Shown piece after piece: positions 41,007-49,245 of a stretch of DNA of 64,000 nt (positions are counted from its first letter, which is position 1; each line of letters opens with the position of its first letter). Position numbers and translations under genes: made by a program. Where the stretch lies: contig NZ_JABTEZ010000002.1 in assembly GCF_015711605.1 (NCBI RefSeq), positions 124,001-188,000 on the forward strand, in the 5' to 3' direction. Source of the stretch: Planomonospora sp. ID67723 (GTDB lineage: Bacteria > Actinomycetota > Actinomycetes > Streptosporangiales > Streptosporangiaceae). A model generated the notes under the pieces. The model was not told the origin of the DNA. It did no database searches and saw only the letters and a list, made by a program, of their open reading frames with translations.

Positions 41007-42317
41007 TCACCCCGGCCGGCCGAGGGCGCCGAGCATGGCGGCGAGCCCGGGGAGCTTCACCCGCTCGCCGCGGTCCAGGCTCCGGGCCAGCGCGGCTTCG
41101 GCGGCCTCGATGTCCAGCCACTGCCGGTAGGTCACGGGTGAGACCCCGCGTTCGGCCAGGAGGGCGTCCGGCTCCGCGCGCCGTACCGGTTCGCGGCCGG
41201 CGAGGTCGGCGAGGAGGGTGCGGACCGTCTCGGCGGCGTCGGACTTGTTGGTGCCGATCACTCCGGTGGGGCCGCGCTTGAGCCAGCCCGCCACGTACTC
41301 GCGCCCGCGCACGCGCCCCGCCTCGTTGGGCACGGTCATGGTGGCCTCGGAGAAGGGCACTCCCGGCAGGGGGACGCTCTGGTACCCGACCGAGCGCAGG
41401 ACCATGCCGACCGGGAGGGTCTCGAACTCGCCGGTGCCGACGACCCTGCCGCCCTCCAGGCGGGTCCGCTCCAGGCGCAGCGCCTCGACCCGCCCGTCGC
41501 CCAGGATCTCCACCGGGCGCATCCAGAACCGCACGTCCAGCCGCCGGGGGCGGCCCTCGGGCGGGCGGGCGGCCCAGGCCCGGATCACCTCGACGTTCCC
41601 CCGGACCTGGCGGGGCAGGTCCGCGAGGTCCACCGAGACCGGAGCCTCATCGGGGCGCACGCACACGTCCGCGTTGGCCAGCTCGCCGAGCTCCCGCAGC
41701 TCCTTCAGGGTGAACTTGGCGTGCTCGGGCCCGCGGCGGCCGATCATGTGGATGGCCTTCACCTGGCTCGAGGCCAGCCGGGCCAGGACCTCCTCCGGCA
41801 CGTCCGTGGCCCGCAGCTCCTCGGCGGTCTTGGCGAGGACGCGCACCACGTCGACCGCCACGTTGCCCACGCCGATCACCGCGATCTCGGGGCTGTCGAG
41901 GACGAAGCGGTCGCCGGGCATGTCGGGGTGGCCGCAGTACCAGTTCACGAAGTCGGTGGCGGCCACGCTCCCCGGCAGGTCCTCGCCGGGGATGCCCATC
42001 CGCCGGTCCACCATGGCACCGGTGCAGTAGACGACCGCGTCGTAGCAGGCCAGCAGGTCCTCGGTGGTGACGTCCCGGCCGAACTCCACCCCGCCGAGGA
42101 AACGCACGCCCGGCAGCTCCAGCACCCGGCGGAGGTATCCGGCGATCGACTTGATGGAGGTGTGGTCGGGGGCCACGCCGTACCGCACCAGCCCGTACGG
42201 CGTGGGCAGCCGCTCCAGCACGTCCACCTCGACGGGCCCCGGGGCCTGCCTGGCCAGTGCTTCGGCCGTGTAGATCCCGGCGGGGCCCGATCCCACAATC
42301 ACCACTCGCAGTGACAC
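41007..42317 (-). CDS. fprA: Ferredoxin-NADP+ reductase (adrenodoxin-reductase type, FprA-like)
   Basis: The protein has 436 residues. GTG at 42317 is chosen because GGGAGGCGAC stands just upstream and the FAD motif (VVIVGSGPAGIYTAEAL) then begins at residue 5. Other hallmarks are ERLPTPYGLVRYGVAPDH, the NADP-binding VIGVGNVAVDVVRVLAK and the C-terminal GWLKRGPTGVIGTNKSDAAETV. It passes electrons from NADPH to ferredoxins that serve cytochromes P450 or Rieske oxygenases; in this setting it could serve steroid or aromatic hydroxylation. A standard gene, probably with its own promoter inside the 3' end of the upstream truncated ligase. Confidence 0.93.
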   Translation of the reverse strand: MSLRVVIVGSGPAGIYTAEALARQAPGPVEVDVLERLPTPYGLVRYGVAPDHTSIKSIAGYLRRVLELPGVRFLGGVEFGRDVTTEDLLACYDAVVYCTGAMVDRRMGIPGEDLPGSVAATDFVNWYCGHPDMPGDRFVLDSPEIAVIGVGNVAVDVVRVLAKTAEELRATDVPEEVLARLASSQVKAIHMIGRRGPEHAKFTLKELRELGELANADVCVRPDEAPVSVDLADLPRQVRGNVEVIRAWAARPPEGRPRRLDVRFWMRPVEILGDGRVEALRLERTRLEGGRVVGTGEFETLPVGMVLRSVGYQSVPLPGVPFSEATMTVPNEAGRVRGREYVAGWLKRGPTGVIGTNKSDAAETVRTLLADLAGREPVRRAEPDALLAERGVSPVTYRQWLDIEAAEAALARSLDRGERVKLPGLAAMLGALGRPG

Positions 42318-42333
42318 GTCGCCTCCCAGAGGG

Positions 42334-43548
42334 TTATGCCCGCGATTGTGTATCAACGGGAACACGCCCTACTAGACTCAGCCGGCCAACATGATCGAGG
42401 TAGCCCATGTCGCCCGTGCGCACGAAACCGTCCCTGGTGAGGATCCGGGCGCTCGCGCCGGCGTCGCGGTAGTACCCGCTCGTCACCGCGCCGGAGCGCA
42501 GCAGCACCTCGCCCACCTCTCCCGGCGGCAGTGAGCGCCCCGCGGGGTCCCGCAGCGCCAGGCTCACCCCGCCCCGCGGGCGGCCCACCGTGTGCTCGGC
42601 GTCCTGCGGCGGGTCCTCGGGCCGGGTGCCCAGCCCCAGGCCGGCCTCGGTGCACAGGTAGCGGTTGCAGACCGGCACGCCGAACCGCTCCCGCAGCGCC
42701 CGGACGAGCCCGGCGCCGGGCGGGCCGCCGCTGGACAGCACCAGGCGCAGGTGCGGCAGGCCCGTCCGCCCGCGGGCCGCGCGCGACTCGTGGGCCAGGA
42801 GCCCGGCCAACTGCCCGGGAGTGCCCTGCAGCACGCCGAGCCGGTGCTCGGCCAGCACCCGGAGCACCGCCGCGGGCTCCCAGCGGGGCAGCACGTGCGC
42901 GGTCCGCCCGGTCTGCAGGAAGACCGGCAGCCTGGTCATGAACGTCAGGTGGCCGAGATGGCGGAAGAGCAGCCGCGGGTCGCCCGTGCCCCAGCGCAGC
43001 CCGGCCCCGTGCGCGCGCACCGCCTCCAGCTGCCGGTCGGAGAAGACCGCGCCCCGGGGCGTACCCGTGGTCCCGGAGGTGAACACCACGGCCACCGGGC
43101 GTCCGGGATCGGGCGGCAGCGGAGGAGGCGGCCTCTCGGCCCGGTGCAGCCCGGCGAGCCGACCGGTGTCGTACGGCTCCCGCTTGCCCGGCCGATCCGT
43201 GAGGGGGAGGGTGACCACATCGAGGGCGGGGAGCGGCGGCAGCAGGCCGGGGGCGGTGACGACCAGCGCCGGGTCGAGACGGCGCAGCGGCACCGCCGGC
43301 CCCGGGCGGAGCCCCGCGGTGACGGCGCCGATCTTGGCCGCGGCCAGGTAGCAGATCGGGAACTCCGGCCCGTCGGGGAGCGCGAGGGCGACCAGGTCGC
43401 CCATCCGCACGCCCCGGTGGGCGAGACCGGCGGCGACGCCGTCGGAGACGCGGTCGAGCTCGGCGAAGGACAGGGCGAGGGAGCCGGAGTCGACCGCGAC
43501 GCGCCCCCCGAACCGGCGCGCGGCCTCTCCGGCGAGCAGTCGCAGCAT
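42334..43548 (-). CDS. Acyl-CoA ligase lacking the C-terminal domain
   Basis: The protein has 404 residues against about 500 for the family. The AMP-binding part is complete: VAVVFTSGTTGTPRGAVFSDRQ (phosphate loop), YLCTEAGLGLG and TGDMGYLDHVGRLSLVGR (A8 hinge). It ends 11 residues after the hinge, so the whole mobile C-terminal domain with the catalytic Lys is missing. The last 15 codons (CTA, GTA, GTT, GAT, ACA) are unlike the GC-rich codons before them and seem to be read from the promoter region of fprA. I infer a 3' deletion that left a truncated gene; it could bind and adenylate poorly, or be non-functional. Confidence 0.75.
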   Translation of the reverse strand: MLRLLAGEAARRFGGRVAVDSGSLALSFAELDRVSDGVAAGLAHRGVRMGDLVALALPDGPEFPICYLAAAKIGAVTAGLRPGPAVPLRRLDPALVVTAPGLLPPLPALDVVTLPLTDRPGKREPYDTGRLAGLHRAERPPPPLPPDPGRPVAVVFTSGTTGTPRGAVFSDRQLEAVRAHGAGLRWGTGDPRLLFRHLGHLTFMTRLPVFLQTGRTAHVLPRWEPAAVLRVLAEHRLGVLQGTPGQLAGLLAHESRAARGRTGLPHLRLVLSSGGPPGAGLVRALRERFGVPVCNRYLCTEAGLGLGTRPEDPPQDAEHTVGRPRGGVSLALRDPAGRSLPPGEVGEVLLRSGAVTSGYYRDAGASARILTRDGFVRTGDMGYLDHVGRLSLVGRVPVDTQSRA

Positions 43549-43619
43549 CGGCGGCTCCCGTCGTTGAAAGGCGCTCTTCCAACGTACTCCCGCGATCGCG
43601 CCCGCACACGTGCCCGCCG

Positions 43620-45209
43620 CTAGGCGACGATCCTGTCCCGGAGGGCGTTCTTGTCGACCTTCCCGTTGGCGTTCACGGGGAGCTCGTCCACCACGACCAC
43701 CCGCCGGGGCACCTTGTAGTTGGACATGTTGTCCCGGGCCCAGGCGATGATCTTCTCCGGATCGGCCGCCGCCCCCGGCAGGGGCACCACGAACGCCCAG
43801 CCCGCCTCGCCGAGCCGCTCGTCCGCCACTCCGACCACCGCGGCCTGGGCCAGCGATCCCTCCCGCAGCAGCAGGCCCTCGACCTCGGCGGGGGAGACGT
43901 TGAACCCGTTGACGATGAACAGCTCCTTCTTGCGGTCCACGATCGCGAGGTTGCCGCGGGCGTCGAGGACGCCGATGTCCCCGGTGTGCAACCAGCCGTC
44001 GCGGACCACTTCGGCGGTCTTGCCCGGCTCGTCCCAGTAGCCGCGCATGACGCCGTACCCGCTCACGAGGACCTCACCGCGCCCGCCGACCGGCACCTCC
44101 CGGCCCTCGTCGTCCACGATCCTGACCGCCACGCCCGGCACCGGGCGGCCGGTGCTGGAGGCGATGACCTCCACCGGGTCCCCGGCCCTGGTCATGGAGA
44201 CGACCGTGCCCTCCATCAGCCCGTAGGCGTTGATCATGCGCTCCAGCCCGAGCCGCTCCAGGGACCTGCGGACGAGCTCGGCGGGGACCGAGGCGGCGCC
44301 GCAGATCGCCACGCGGAGCGCGTGGCCGGTGGTGTCGACCTCGTCCAGCATGCGGTGGAACAGGGTCGGCGGGCCCGCCAGGACCGTGATCCTCCGCTTC
44401 CGCACCAGTTCCGTGAGCAGCTCCGGGCTGAACATCCGGATCGGCAGCATCGTGGCGCGACGCAGCACCGAGGCGAGCAGCCCCGCGTTGAGCCCGAACC
44501 CGTGGGCGAACGGCGCGATGACCGGGTAGCGGTCGCCCGGGCCGAGCGTGACGATCTCCGCCCAGTCCCAGTAACCGCGCAGCACCTGGCCGTGCTCCAG
44601 CATCACGCCCTTGGGCGTGCCGGTGGTGCCGGAGGTGGACATGATCTCGCACAGATCCCCGGGACGTACGGCCAGCGCCCGGTCCTCGGCCTCGGCGCGG
44701 GAGATCCGGGCGCCCGCGGCGAGCAGCTGGGAGAGCCGGAGGGTTCCCGGCCGCTGCACGCCCTCGGGCACGACCGCGTGCCGCAGGGCGTGCAGCCCGG
44801 CGAACGGCCGCCCGGCCACGGGCCCGCCCACGGCCTCGGCCAGCAGGTCGGTGAAGACCGCGCCGTCCGGGCCCTCGCCGGTGACCAGCACGACCGCCCC
44901 GGTCTTGCGCAGCAGCCCGGCCGCCTCGATGCCCTTGTACCGAGAGGACAGCGGCACCACGACCGCCCCGGCGTCCCAGGCCCCGAACGCGGCCAGCACC
45001 CACTGCAGGTCGTTGAGGCCCCAGATCGCGACCCGGTCCCCGGCCCCGACGCCCATCGCGATCAGGCCCCGGGCGACGGATCCGGCGTGCGCGCGCAGCT
45101 CGGTGAGCGAGAGCCGTACCTCCCCGTCGGCCACGACGACGTCGGAGGGATGGTTCCTGGCCTGGTCGCGCAGCATCCGGGGGATGGTCCCCCAGTCGGG
45201 AACGTCCAT
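43620..45209 (-). CDS. Acyl-CoA synthetase, FadD3-like
   Basis: The protein has 529 residues and is complete. Motifs: IMSTSGTTGTPKGVMLEH (phosphate loop), INAYGLMEGTVVSM, DGWLHTGDIGVLDARGNLAIVDRKKELFIVNGFNVSPAEVE (hinge) and the catalytic Lys in NANGKVDKNALRD. Overall it resembles FadD3, the ligase that activates the C/D-ring remnant (HIP) of steroids, and related medium-chain ligases. The substrate is inferred from neighbours only. It forms a unit with the two genes upstream (LLM and PaaK-like), which starts at operator 3. Confidence 0.9.
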   Translation of the reverse strand: MDVPDWGTIPRMLRDQARNHPSDVVVADGEVRLSLTELRAHAGSVARGLIAMGVGAGDRVAIWGLNDLQWVLAAFGAWDAGAVVVPLSSRYKGIEAAGLLRKTGAVVLVTGEGPDGAVFTDLLAEAVGGPVAGRPFAGLHALRHAVVPEGVQRPGTLRLSQLLAAGARISRAEAEDRALAVRPGDLCEIMSTSGTTGTPKGVMLEHGQVLRGYWDWAEIVTLGPGDRYPVIAPFAHGFGLNAGLLASVLRRATMLPIRMFSPELLTELVRKRRITVLAGPPTLFHRMLDEVDTTGHALRVAICGAASVPAELVRRSLERLGLERMINAYGLMEGTVVSMTRAGDPVEVIASSTGRPVPGVAVRIVDDEGREVPVGGRGEVLVSGYGVMRGYWDEPGKTAEVVRDGWLHTGDIGVLDARGNLAIVDRKKELFIVNGFNVSPAEVEGLLLREGSLAQAAVVGVADERLGEAGWAFVVPLPGAAADPEKIIAWARDNMSNYKVPRRVVVVDELPVNANGKVDKNALRDRIVA

Positions 45210-45228
45210 CTCGCGCCTCCGGGACGGC

Positions 45229-46335
45229 TCAGGGAGCGACGGCCGTGCGGTCCGCGCCCAGGTGGTGGCCGCGGGCGTCGCGCACCGTGCCCGTCGCGGC
45301 GACCGCGGTGCCGGACTCCGCCGCCCCCGCGACCTCCTGCGAGACCTCGACGGCGATCGTGATCGGCGTGAGCGCCTTGAGCGACTGCTGGATGCGGGAC
45401 TTCCACATGGGATTCCTGACGAGGCTTTCCCGGTTGAACGTCACCGTCAAGACCGCGGAGTCGAGCGTGCCCTGCCGCGATATGCCGAGCTCCCAGCCGG
45501 ACACCCCGTCGACTCTGCCGAGCGCCCTGCGGATGCGGGGCAGCGAGAGCCAGACGCCGCGCACCAGCACGTGGTCGCCGACCGTGTGCTCGGGCGCGGG
45601 GACCGCCTCGCCCGGGGCCACCCGGGCGACCTGCCCGGTCCGCAGCACGGTCTCGCCGTCGACGACCACCAGCTCCGCCAGGCCCTCCGAGTACGGCGGG
45701 GCCAGCAGCTCGTCCTTCTCCAGCGAGGCCAGCCGGACCGCCCCGGGGCCGGAAAGGGTGAGCGGCTCCGTCTCCGAGGACCTCCAGCCCAGCGGTGCCG
45801 CGGTGAACGGGGAGCTGTAGACCTCGGTGACCCGCGACTCGAACTCGGAGGCCAGGTGCGCCATGGTCCGCCGGGAGGCGATCTCACCGGTGAGGACGAT
45901 GTTCCGCAGGCCGAGATCGAGCGGGTCGAGCAGGAACTCCAGGTGCAGCCGGGCGAGCAGGTCCATCGCCCCGGTCGGCGTGGTCACCAGGGTCGTCGCC
46001 CCCAGGGACTCCAGCGCGCGGTGCAGCCGGAGCCGCCCCCGGGGGCCGACCGAGGCCGCCGCCCGGCCCACCTGCGCCGCGGCGTGCGCCCACTGCGGGC
46101 CGGCCAGCTCGCCGTCCCCGGACAGGGCCACCACGACCCGGTCCGCCGGTCCCACTCCCGCGGCCTCCAGCGCCGCGGTGAAGGCCCCGGCCGCCCCGGC
46201 GGGGTCGCCCGGCACGATGCTGTCGCCGTCGGGGGAGACCAGCAGGAGCCCGGTCGCGCTCCGGCCCGCCGCGGCCAGGTCGCCGCGCGTCTTCCACGTC
46301 ATCGGGGCCGCCGTCGGGCCCGCCGGAGTCGTCAC
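45229..46335 (-). CDS. Phenylacetate-CoA-ligase-like (AMP-binding fold) protein, atypical
   Basis: The protein has 368 residues from the GTG at 46335 that overlaps the LLM stop (GTGA). LESLGATTLVTTPTGAMDLLARL and LGLRNIVLTGEIASRRTMAHLASEFESRVTEVYSS resemble the middle of PaaK-type ligases, and the C-terminal part (YSEGLAELVVVDGETVLRTGQVARVAPGE, RIRRALGRVDGVSGWELGISRQGTLDSAVLTVTF) resembles their ending. The Ser/Thr/Gly phosphate loop and the final catalytic Lys are not recognisable. It may be an accessory protein or a ligase with an unusual active site. Its place between LLM and FadD3-like genes shows that it belongs to this pathway. Confidence 0.65.
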   Translation of the reverse strand: MTTPAGPTAAPMTWKTRGDLAAAGRSATGLLLVSPDGDSIVPGDPAGAAGAFTAALEAAGVGPADRVVVALSGDGELAGPQWAHAAAQVGRAAASVGPRGRLRLHRALESLGATTLVTTPTGAMDLLARLHLEFLLDPLDLGLRNIVLTGEIASRRTMAHLASEFESRVTEVYSSPFTAAPLGWRSSETEPLTLSGPGAVRLASLEKDELLAPPYSEGLAELVVVDGETVLRTGQVARVAPGEAVPAPEHTVGDHVLVRGVWLSLPRIRRALGRVDGVSGWELGISRQGTLDSAVLTVTFNRESLVRNPMWKSRIQQSLKALTPITIAVEVSQEVAGAAESGTAVAATGTVRDARGHHLGADRTAVAP

Positions 46336-47399
46336 TTCATCACCTCGGTCATGAACAGCCGCATCGACTCGCAGACGTCCTCGTGGGGCAGGCCGCCCAC
46401 CTGCGCCTGGAGGATGAGGTCGGTGGCCCCGGCCTCGGCGATCCTGGCCGCGGCCTTGCGGGAGCCCTCCACGTCGTCGACCACGACCATGTGGTGCTCG
46501 CGGAGCGTGGCCATGGCCTCCTCCGGGGGCATCCCGGCGGCGAACTGGCCGAGGACCTTGTGGGTGGCGTGCCGGGCGTCGTAGTAGTCGGGCGGGGTGA
46601 CCAGGTTGACCTGCCGCCTGATGTACCACAGGACGGGGTCGGAGGCGGTCTCGATCGCCTCTTCGCGGGTGCGCCCGACGAACCAGGGGATCATCAGCGC
46701 GATCCGGCGCGTCGCGGGGTCGAAGCCGTTGTCGGCCAGGCACGCCTTGTATCGGGCGATGTCCTCGGCGACGTCGTCGAGGCCCTTGAGCATCGTCATG
46801 CCGAGCAGGTTGTAGCCGTGCCTGGCCGCGGCGAGATAGCCCTCGAGCGAGGTGGAGGCCACCCACACCGGCGGGTGCGGGACCTGCGCGGGGCGGGGGT
46901 AGACCGCGACGTCGGGGATCTCGAAGAACTCGTTGGACCGGCTGACCGGCTCGCCGTCGGCGTTCCAGATCGCCAGGGTCGCCTCCAGGGAGTCCTCCCA
47001 GATCTGACGCGACTTCTCGAACGGCTTCTGGAACGCCTGGTACTCCAGCGGGGACGCGCCCCGGCCGGTGCCGAACTCCACCCTGCCGCCGGAGATGACG
47101 TCGAGGGTCGCGACCCGCTCCGCCGTGCGGATGGGGGACTGGAAGGGCAGCAGGACCACGCCGAGGCCCAGATGGATCCGTTCGGTCAGCTGGGAGGCGG
47201 CCGCCAGCACCAGGTCGGGGGCCGACGAGTGGGAGAAGCCCCGGGTGAAGTGGTGCTCGACGAACCACGCGGTGTCGAAGCCCAGCCGGTCGCCCAGGAC
47301 CACCTGGTCGATCACGTTCCGGAACGCGCGCTGTTCGACCTCGCGGGAACGCCCGCGGACCTCCAGTTCGTATCCCAGGCTGATCCGTAGGGACGTCAT
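46332..47399 (-). CDS. LLM-class flavin-dependent oxidoreductase
   Basis: The protein has 355 residues. The luciferase-like TIM barrel is shown by RLGFDTAWFVEHHFTRGFSHSSAPDLVLAAASQLTERIHLGLGVVLLPFQSPIRTAERVATLDVISGGRVEFGTGRG. Members use FMN or F420; the N-terminal part is like bacterial-luciferase-type FMN enzymes, which would need a flavin reductase such as the one at 32.0-32.6 kb. It is first in an operon with the PaaK-like and FadD3-like genes. ATG at 47399 is preceded by GGAGGCGTGG, and operator 3 lies 50 bases further up. Confidence 0.9.
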   Translation of the reverse strand: MTSLRISLGYELEVRGRSREVEQRAFRNVIDQVVLGDRLGFDTAWFVEHHFTRGFSHSSAPDLVLAAASQLTERIHLGLGVVLLPFQSPIRTAERVATLDVISGGRVEFGTGRGASPLEYQAFQKPFEKSRQIWEDSLEATLAIWNADGEPVSRSNEFFEIPDVAVYPRPAQVPHPPVWVASTSLEGYLAAARHGYNLLGMTMLKGLDDVAEDIARYKACLADNGFDPATRRIALMIPWFVGRTREEAIETASDPVLWYIRRQVNLVTPPDYYDARHATHKVLGQFAAGMPPEEAMATLREHHMVVVDDVEGSRKAAARIAEAGATDLILQAQVGGLPHEDVCESMRLFMTEVMK

Positions 47400-47449
47400 C
47401 CACGCCTCCGTTGTGTCACGTCGTTCCCCGGTCGCGGCTCGCTATTTAA

Positions 47450-47465
47450 CCAAGCGCTCGCTTGG
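47450..47465. promoter_or_regulatory. Operator 3, CCAAGC-N4-GCTTGG, upstream of LLM operon
   Basis: The same dyad as sites 1 and 2 but with spacer GCTC. It is flanked by TTAAAT on the gene side, a possible -10 for the minus-strand LLM operon. Confidence 0.7.
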
Positions 47466-47634
47466 CGAGATTACCAGCCTGGTGGGAAGGCAACAAGCCG
47501 ACCCCGCTCTTCCGGCGGCGAAACCGGCACTCCGCCGAACAAGCCGGTTCCCCGGTGCGGGTTCTCGTGAGGTAGCGGCGAAGAAGCGGCAAAGAGGGGG
47601 CGCGCGGCACGCGGGAGGTGGCACGCTCCCAGTC

Positions 47635-48093
47635 ATGAGGGGACTGCGTGGATGGCGCTCCACAAGCGCGCCCAAAGAGATCCAGCCGACCGGCGCGCGC
47701 CGCTACGAGGCGTTCGGCCGGGTGATGGCCGCGCTCGCCTGCGACGCCGAACTGATGGAGGCCTGCCGTGACCTGACGTGGTGGCGGGGGACGGACCACA
47801 GCTGGTACGTCGAGTGGCGTGAAGGCCTCTACGCCGCCGAGGTGGCCGCCGACCTGGCCGGACGCGTGGACGATCCGGACCTCCCCGGGGCCCTGGTCAC
47901 CCCCGTCGGGCCGGCCACCTCCGGATCCGCCACCCTCGACGTGATGGGCGTGTGCTTCGTCCTGCGCGCCGTCGACCCCCTCGGCCGCGCCCGCCTGAAC
48001 GCCCGTCCGGGCGCGTGGCGGCTGGCCGACGCCCTCGACACCACCCGCCGCACGTCCTCCCGCCACCCCTGGGAGGAGCTCCTCGGCGGCTGA
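47635..48093 (+). CDS. Hypothetical protein
   Basis: The protein has 152 residues, starting at ATG 47635 with GGGAGGTGG upstream. No family is recognised. It is rich in Trp and Arg (DLTWWRGTDHSWYVEWREGLYAAEVAADLAGRV, SSRHPWEELLGG) and has no signal or membrane segment. It stands alone on the plus strand between two minus-strand catabolic units and shares the promoter region with the LLM operon, so it may come under operator 3. Confidence 0.6.
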   Translation: MRGLRGWRSTSAPKEIQPTGARRYEAFGRVMAALACDAELMEACRDLTWWRGTDHSWYVEWREGLYAAEVAADLAGRVDDPDLPGALVTPVGPATSGSATLDVMGVCFVLRAVDPLGRARLNARPGAWRLADALDTTRRTSSRHPWEELLGG

Positions 48094-48123
48094 GTCCCGA
48101 AGACGCCGGGACTCTGAGGGCGG

Positions 48124-49125
48124 TCAGAGTCCGGCGGCGGCCGCCAGGCGGGCCCGGTGGGCGTGCGGCGGGCCGAAGAGCTGGGCGTCGGCGGTGGCGC
48201 GCTTGAAGTAGCGGTGGGCGGAGTGCTCCCACGTGACGCCGGTGCCGCCGTGGATCTGGATGTTCTCCCCCGCGGCGGCCAGGTAGGCCTCGGTGCAGTA
48301 CGAACCGGCGACCGCGGCGGCGACGGCGAGGTCCCCGGGGCGGGCGCGGGCGGCGGCGCGCGCGGCGGAGCGGGCGGACTCGACCAGCAGGAGCAGGTCG
48401 GCGAGCTTGTGCTTGACGGCCTGGAAGGAGCCGATGGGGCGGTCGAACTGCCGGCGCTCCCGGGCGTGGGCCACGGCCGTCTCCAGGCAGCGGGCGGCGC
48501 CGCCCGTCTGTTCGGCGGCGAGGCCGGTGACGCCCAGGTCCCGGACGCGGCGCCAGGCCGTGCCGTCGCCGGCGGGGCGGACCGGGACGGCGTCGAAAAC
48601 GAGCGCGGCGAGCGGGCGGGCGGGGTCGAGGGTCGTGCGCGGCGCGCGGGACGAGGGGACGGCCTCGACCAGTTCGCCGCCGGTGAAGACCAGCACCACC
48701 TCGCCGTCGAGCGCGTAGGGGGCGGTGCCGGACAGGCGGCCTCCGGCCAGGGACAGCTCGGCGTCGCCGGGGAACACGACGGTGGCGGTGCGGGAGCCGT
48801 CCGCGATGCCGGGCAGCAGGCGGGCCATCGCCTCCGGGTCGCCGCCTGCCCTGATCGCCTCGACGGCCAGCACGGCGGTGGACAGGTAGGGGTAGGGGCT
48901 GAGCGCGCGGCCGAGCTCCTCGCAGACGACGGCCGTCTCCGCCGCGCCGCACCCCGCTCCGCCGTACTCCTCGGGCACGGCCAGGCCGGCCACGCCGAGT
49001 TCGGCGGCGAAGCGGGCCCATGGGGCGCCGGGCCTGCCGGCGAGGAAGGAGCGGACCGCGTCGCGGAGCCCTTCCTGCTCCTCGGTGAGGCTCATGGTGT
49101 CATGGTCCAGATCGGCGGGGTTCAC
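48124..49125 (-). CDS. Acyl-CoA dehydrogenase, short FadE type
   Basis: The protein has 333 residues, shorter than the usual 380. MSLTEEQEGLRDAVRSFLAG and GVAGLAVPEEYGGAGCGAAETAVVCEELGRALSPYP are typical of the FadE partner subunits found in steroid catabolism, and the C-terminal part has IHGGTGVTWEHSAHRYFKRATADAQLFG. Several active-site stretches of canonical dehydrogenases are shortened, which suits the non-catalytic or half-site subunit of a heteromeric FadE. I choose GTG 49125 because a -10 (TATGCT) stands six bases upstream, which suggests leaderless translation; ATG 49095 is the alternative. Operator 4 lies just upstream of that -10. Confidence 0.8.
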   Translation of the reverse strand: MNPADLDHDTMSLTEEQEGLRDAVRSFLAGRPGAPWARFAAELGVAGLAVPEEYGGAGCGAAETAVVCEELGRALSPYPYLSTAVLAVEAIRAGGDPEAMARLLPGIADGSRTATVVFPGDAELSLAGGRLSGTAPYALDGEVVLVFTGGELVEAVPSSRAPRTTLDPARPLAALVFDAVPVRPAGDGTAWRRVRDLGVTGLAAEQTGGAARCLETAVAHARERRQFDRPIGSFQAVKHKLADLLLLVESARSAARAAARARPGDLAVAAAVAGSYCTEAYLAAAGENIQIHGGTGVTWEHSAHRYFKRATADAQLFGPPHAHRARLAAAAGL

Positions 49126-49140
49126 GGCCACAGCATAAAA

Positions 49141-49154
49141 CAAGCGCTCGCTTG
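49141..49154. promoter_or_regulatory. Operator 4, CAAGC-N4-GCTTG, in the promoter of the FadE gene
   Basis: The dyad (spacer GCTC) lies between the -10 hexamer TATGCT of the minus-strand gene and its expected -35 position, an ideal place for a repressor. Confidence 0.7.
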
Positions 49155-49245
49155 CTTAATATAGCTTGACCGTTTTTGTCGATATTTGCAGGTCAGATAT
49201 GCTCCATATAGCCACAGTAGGACGCAGATCGGGGGGTCAGCGGCT

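Noticed and set aside
45229..47403. Single 724-residue fusion protein on the minus strand
   Set aside because: The first half of that frame is an out-of-frame reading of the LLM gene. The real gene starts at the GTG at 46335 that overlaps the LLM stop.
30831..49143. Secondary-metabolite gene cluster
   Set aside because: Ligases, dehydrogenases and oxidoreductases are present, but there is no ketosynthase, condensation or carrier domain; shared operators point to catabolism.
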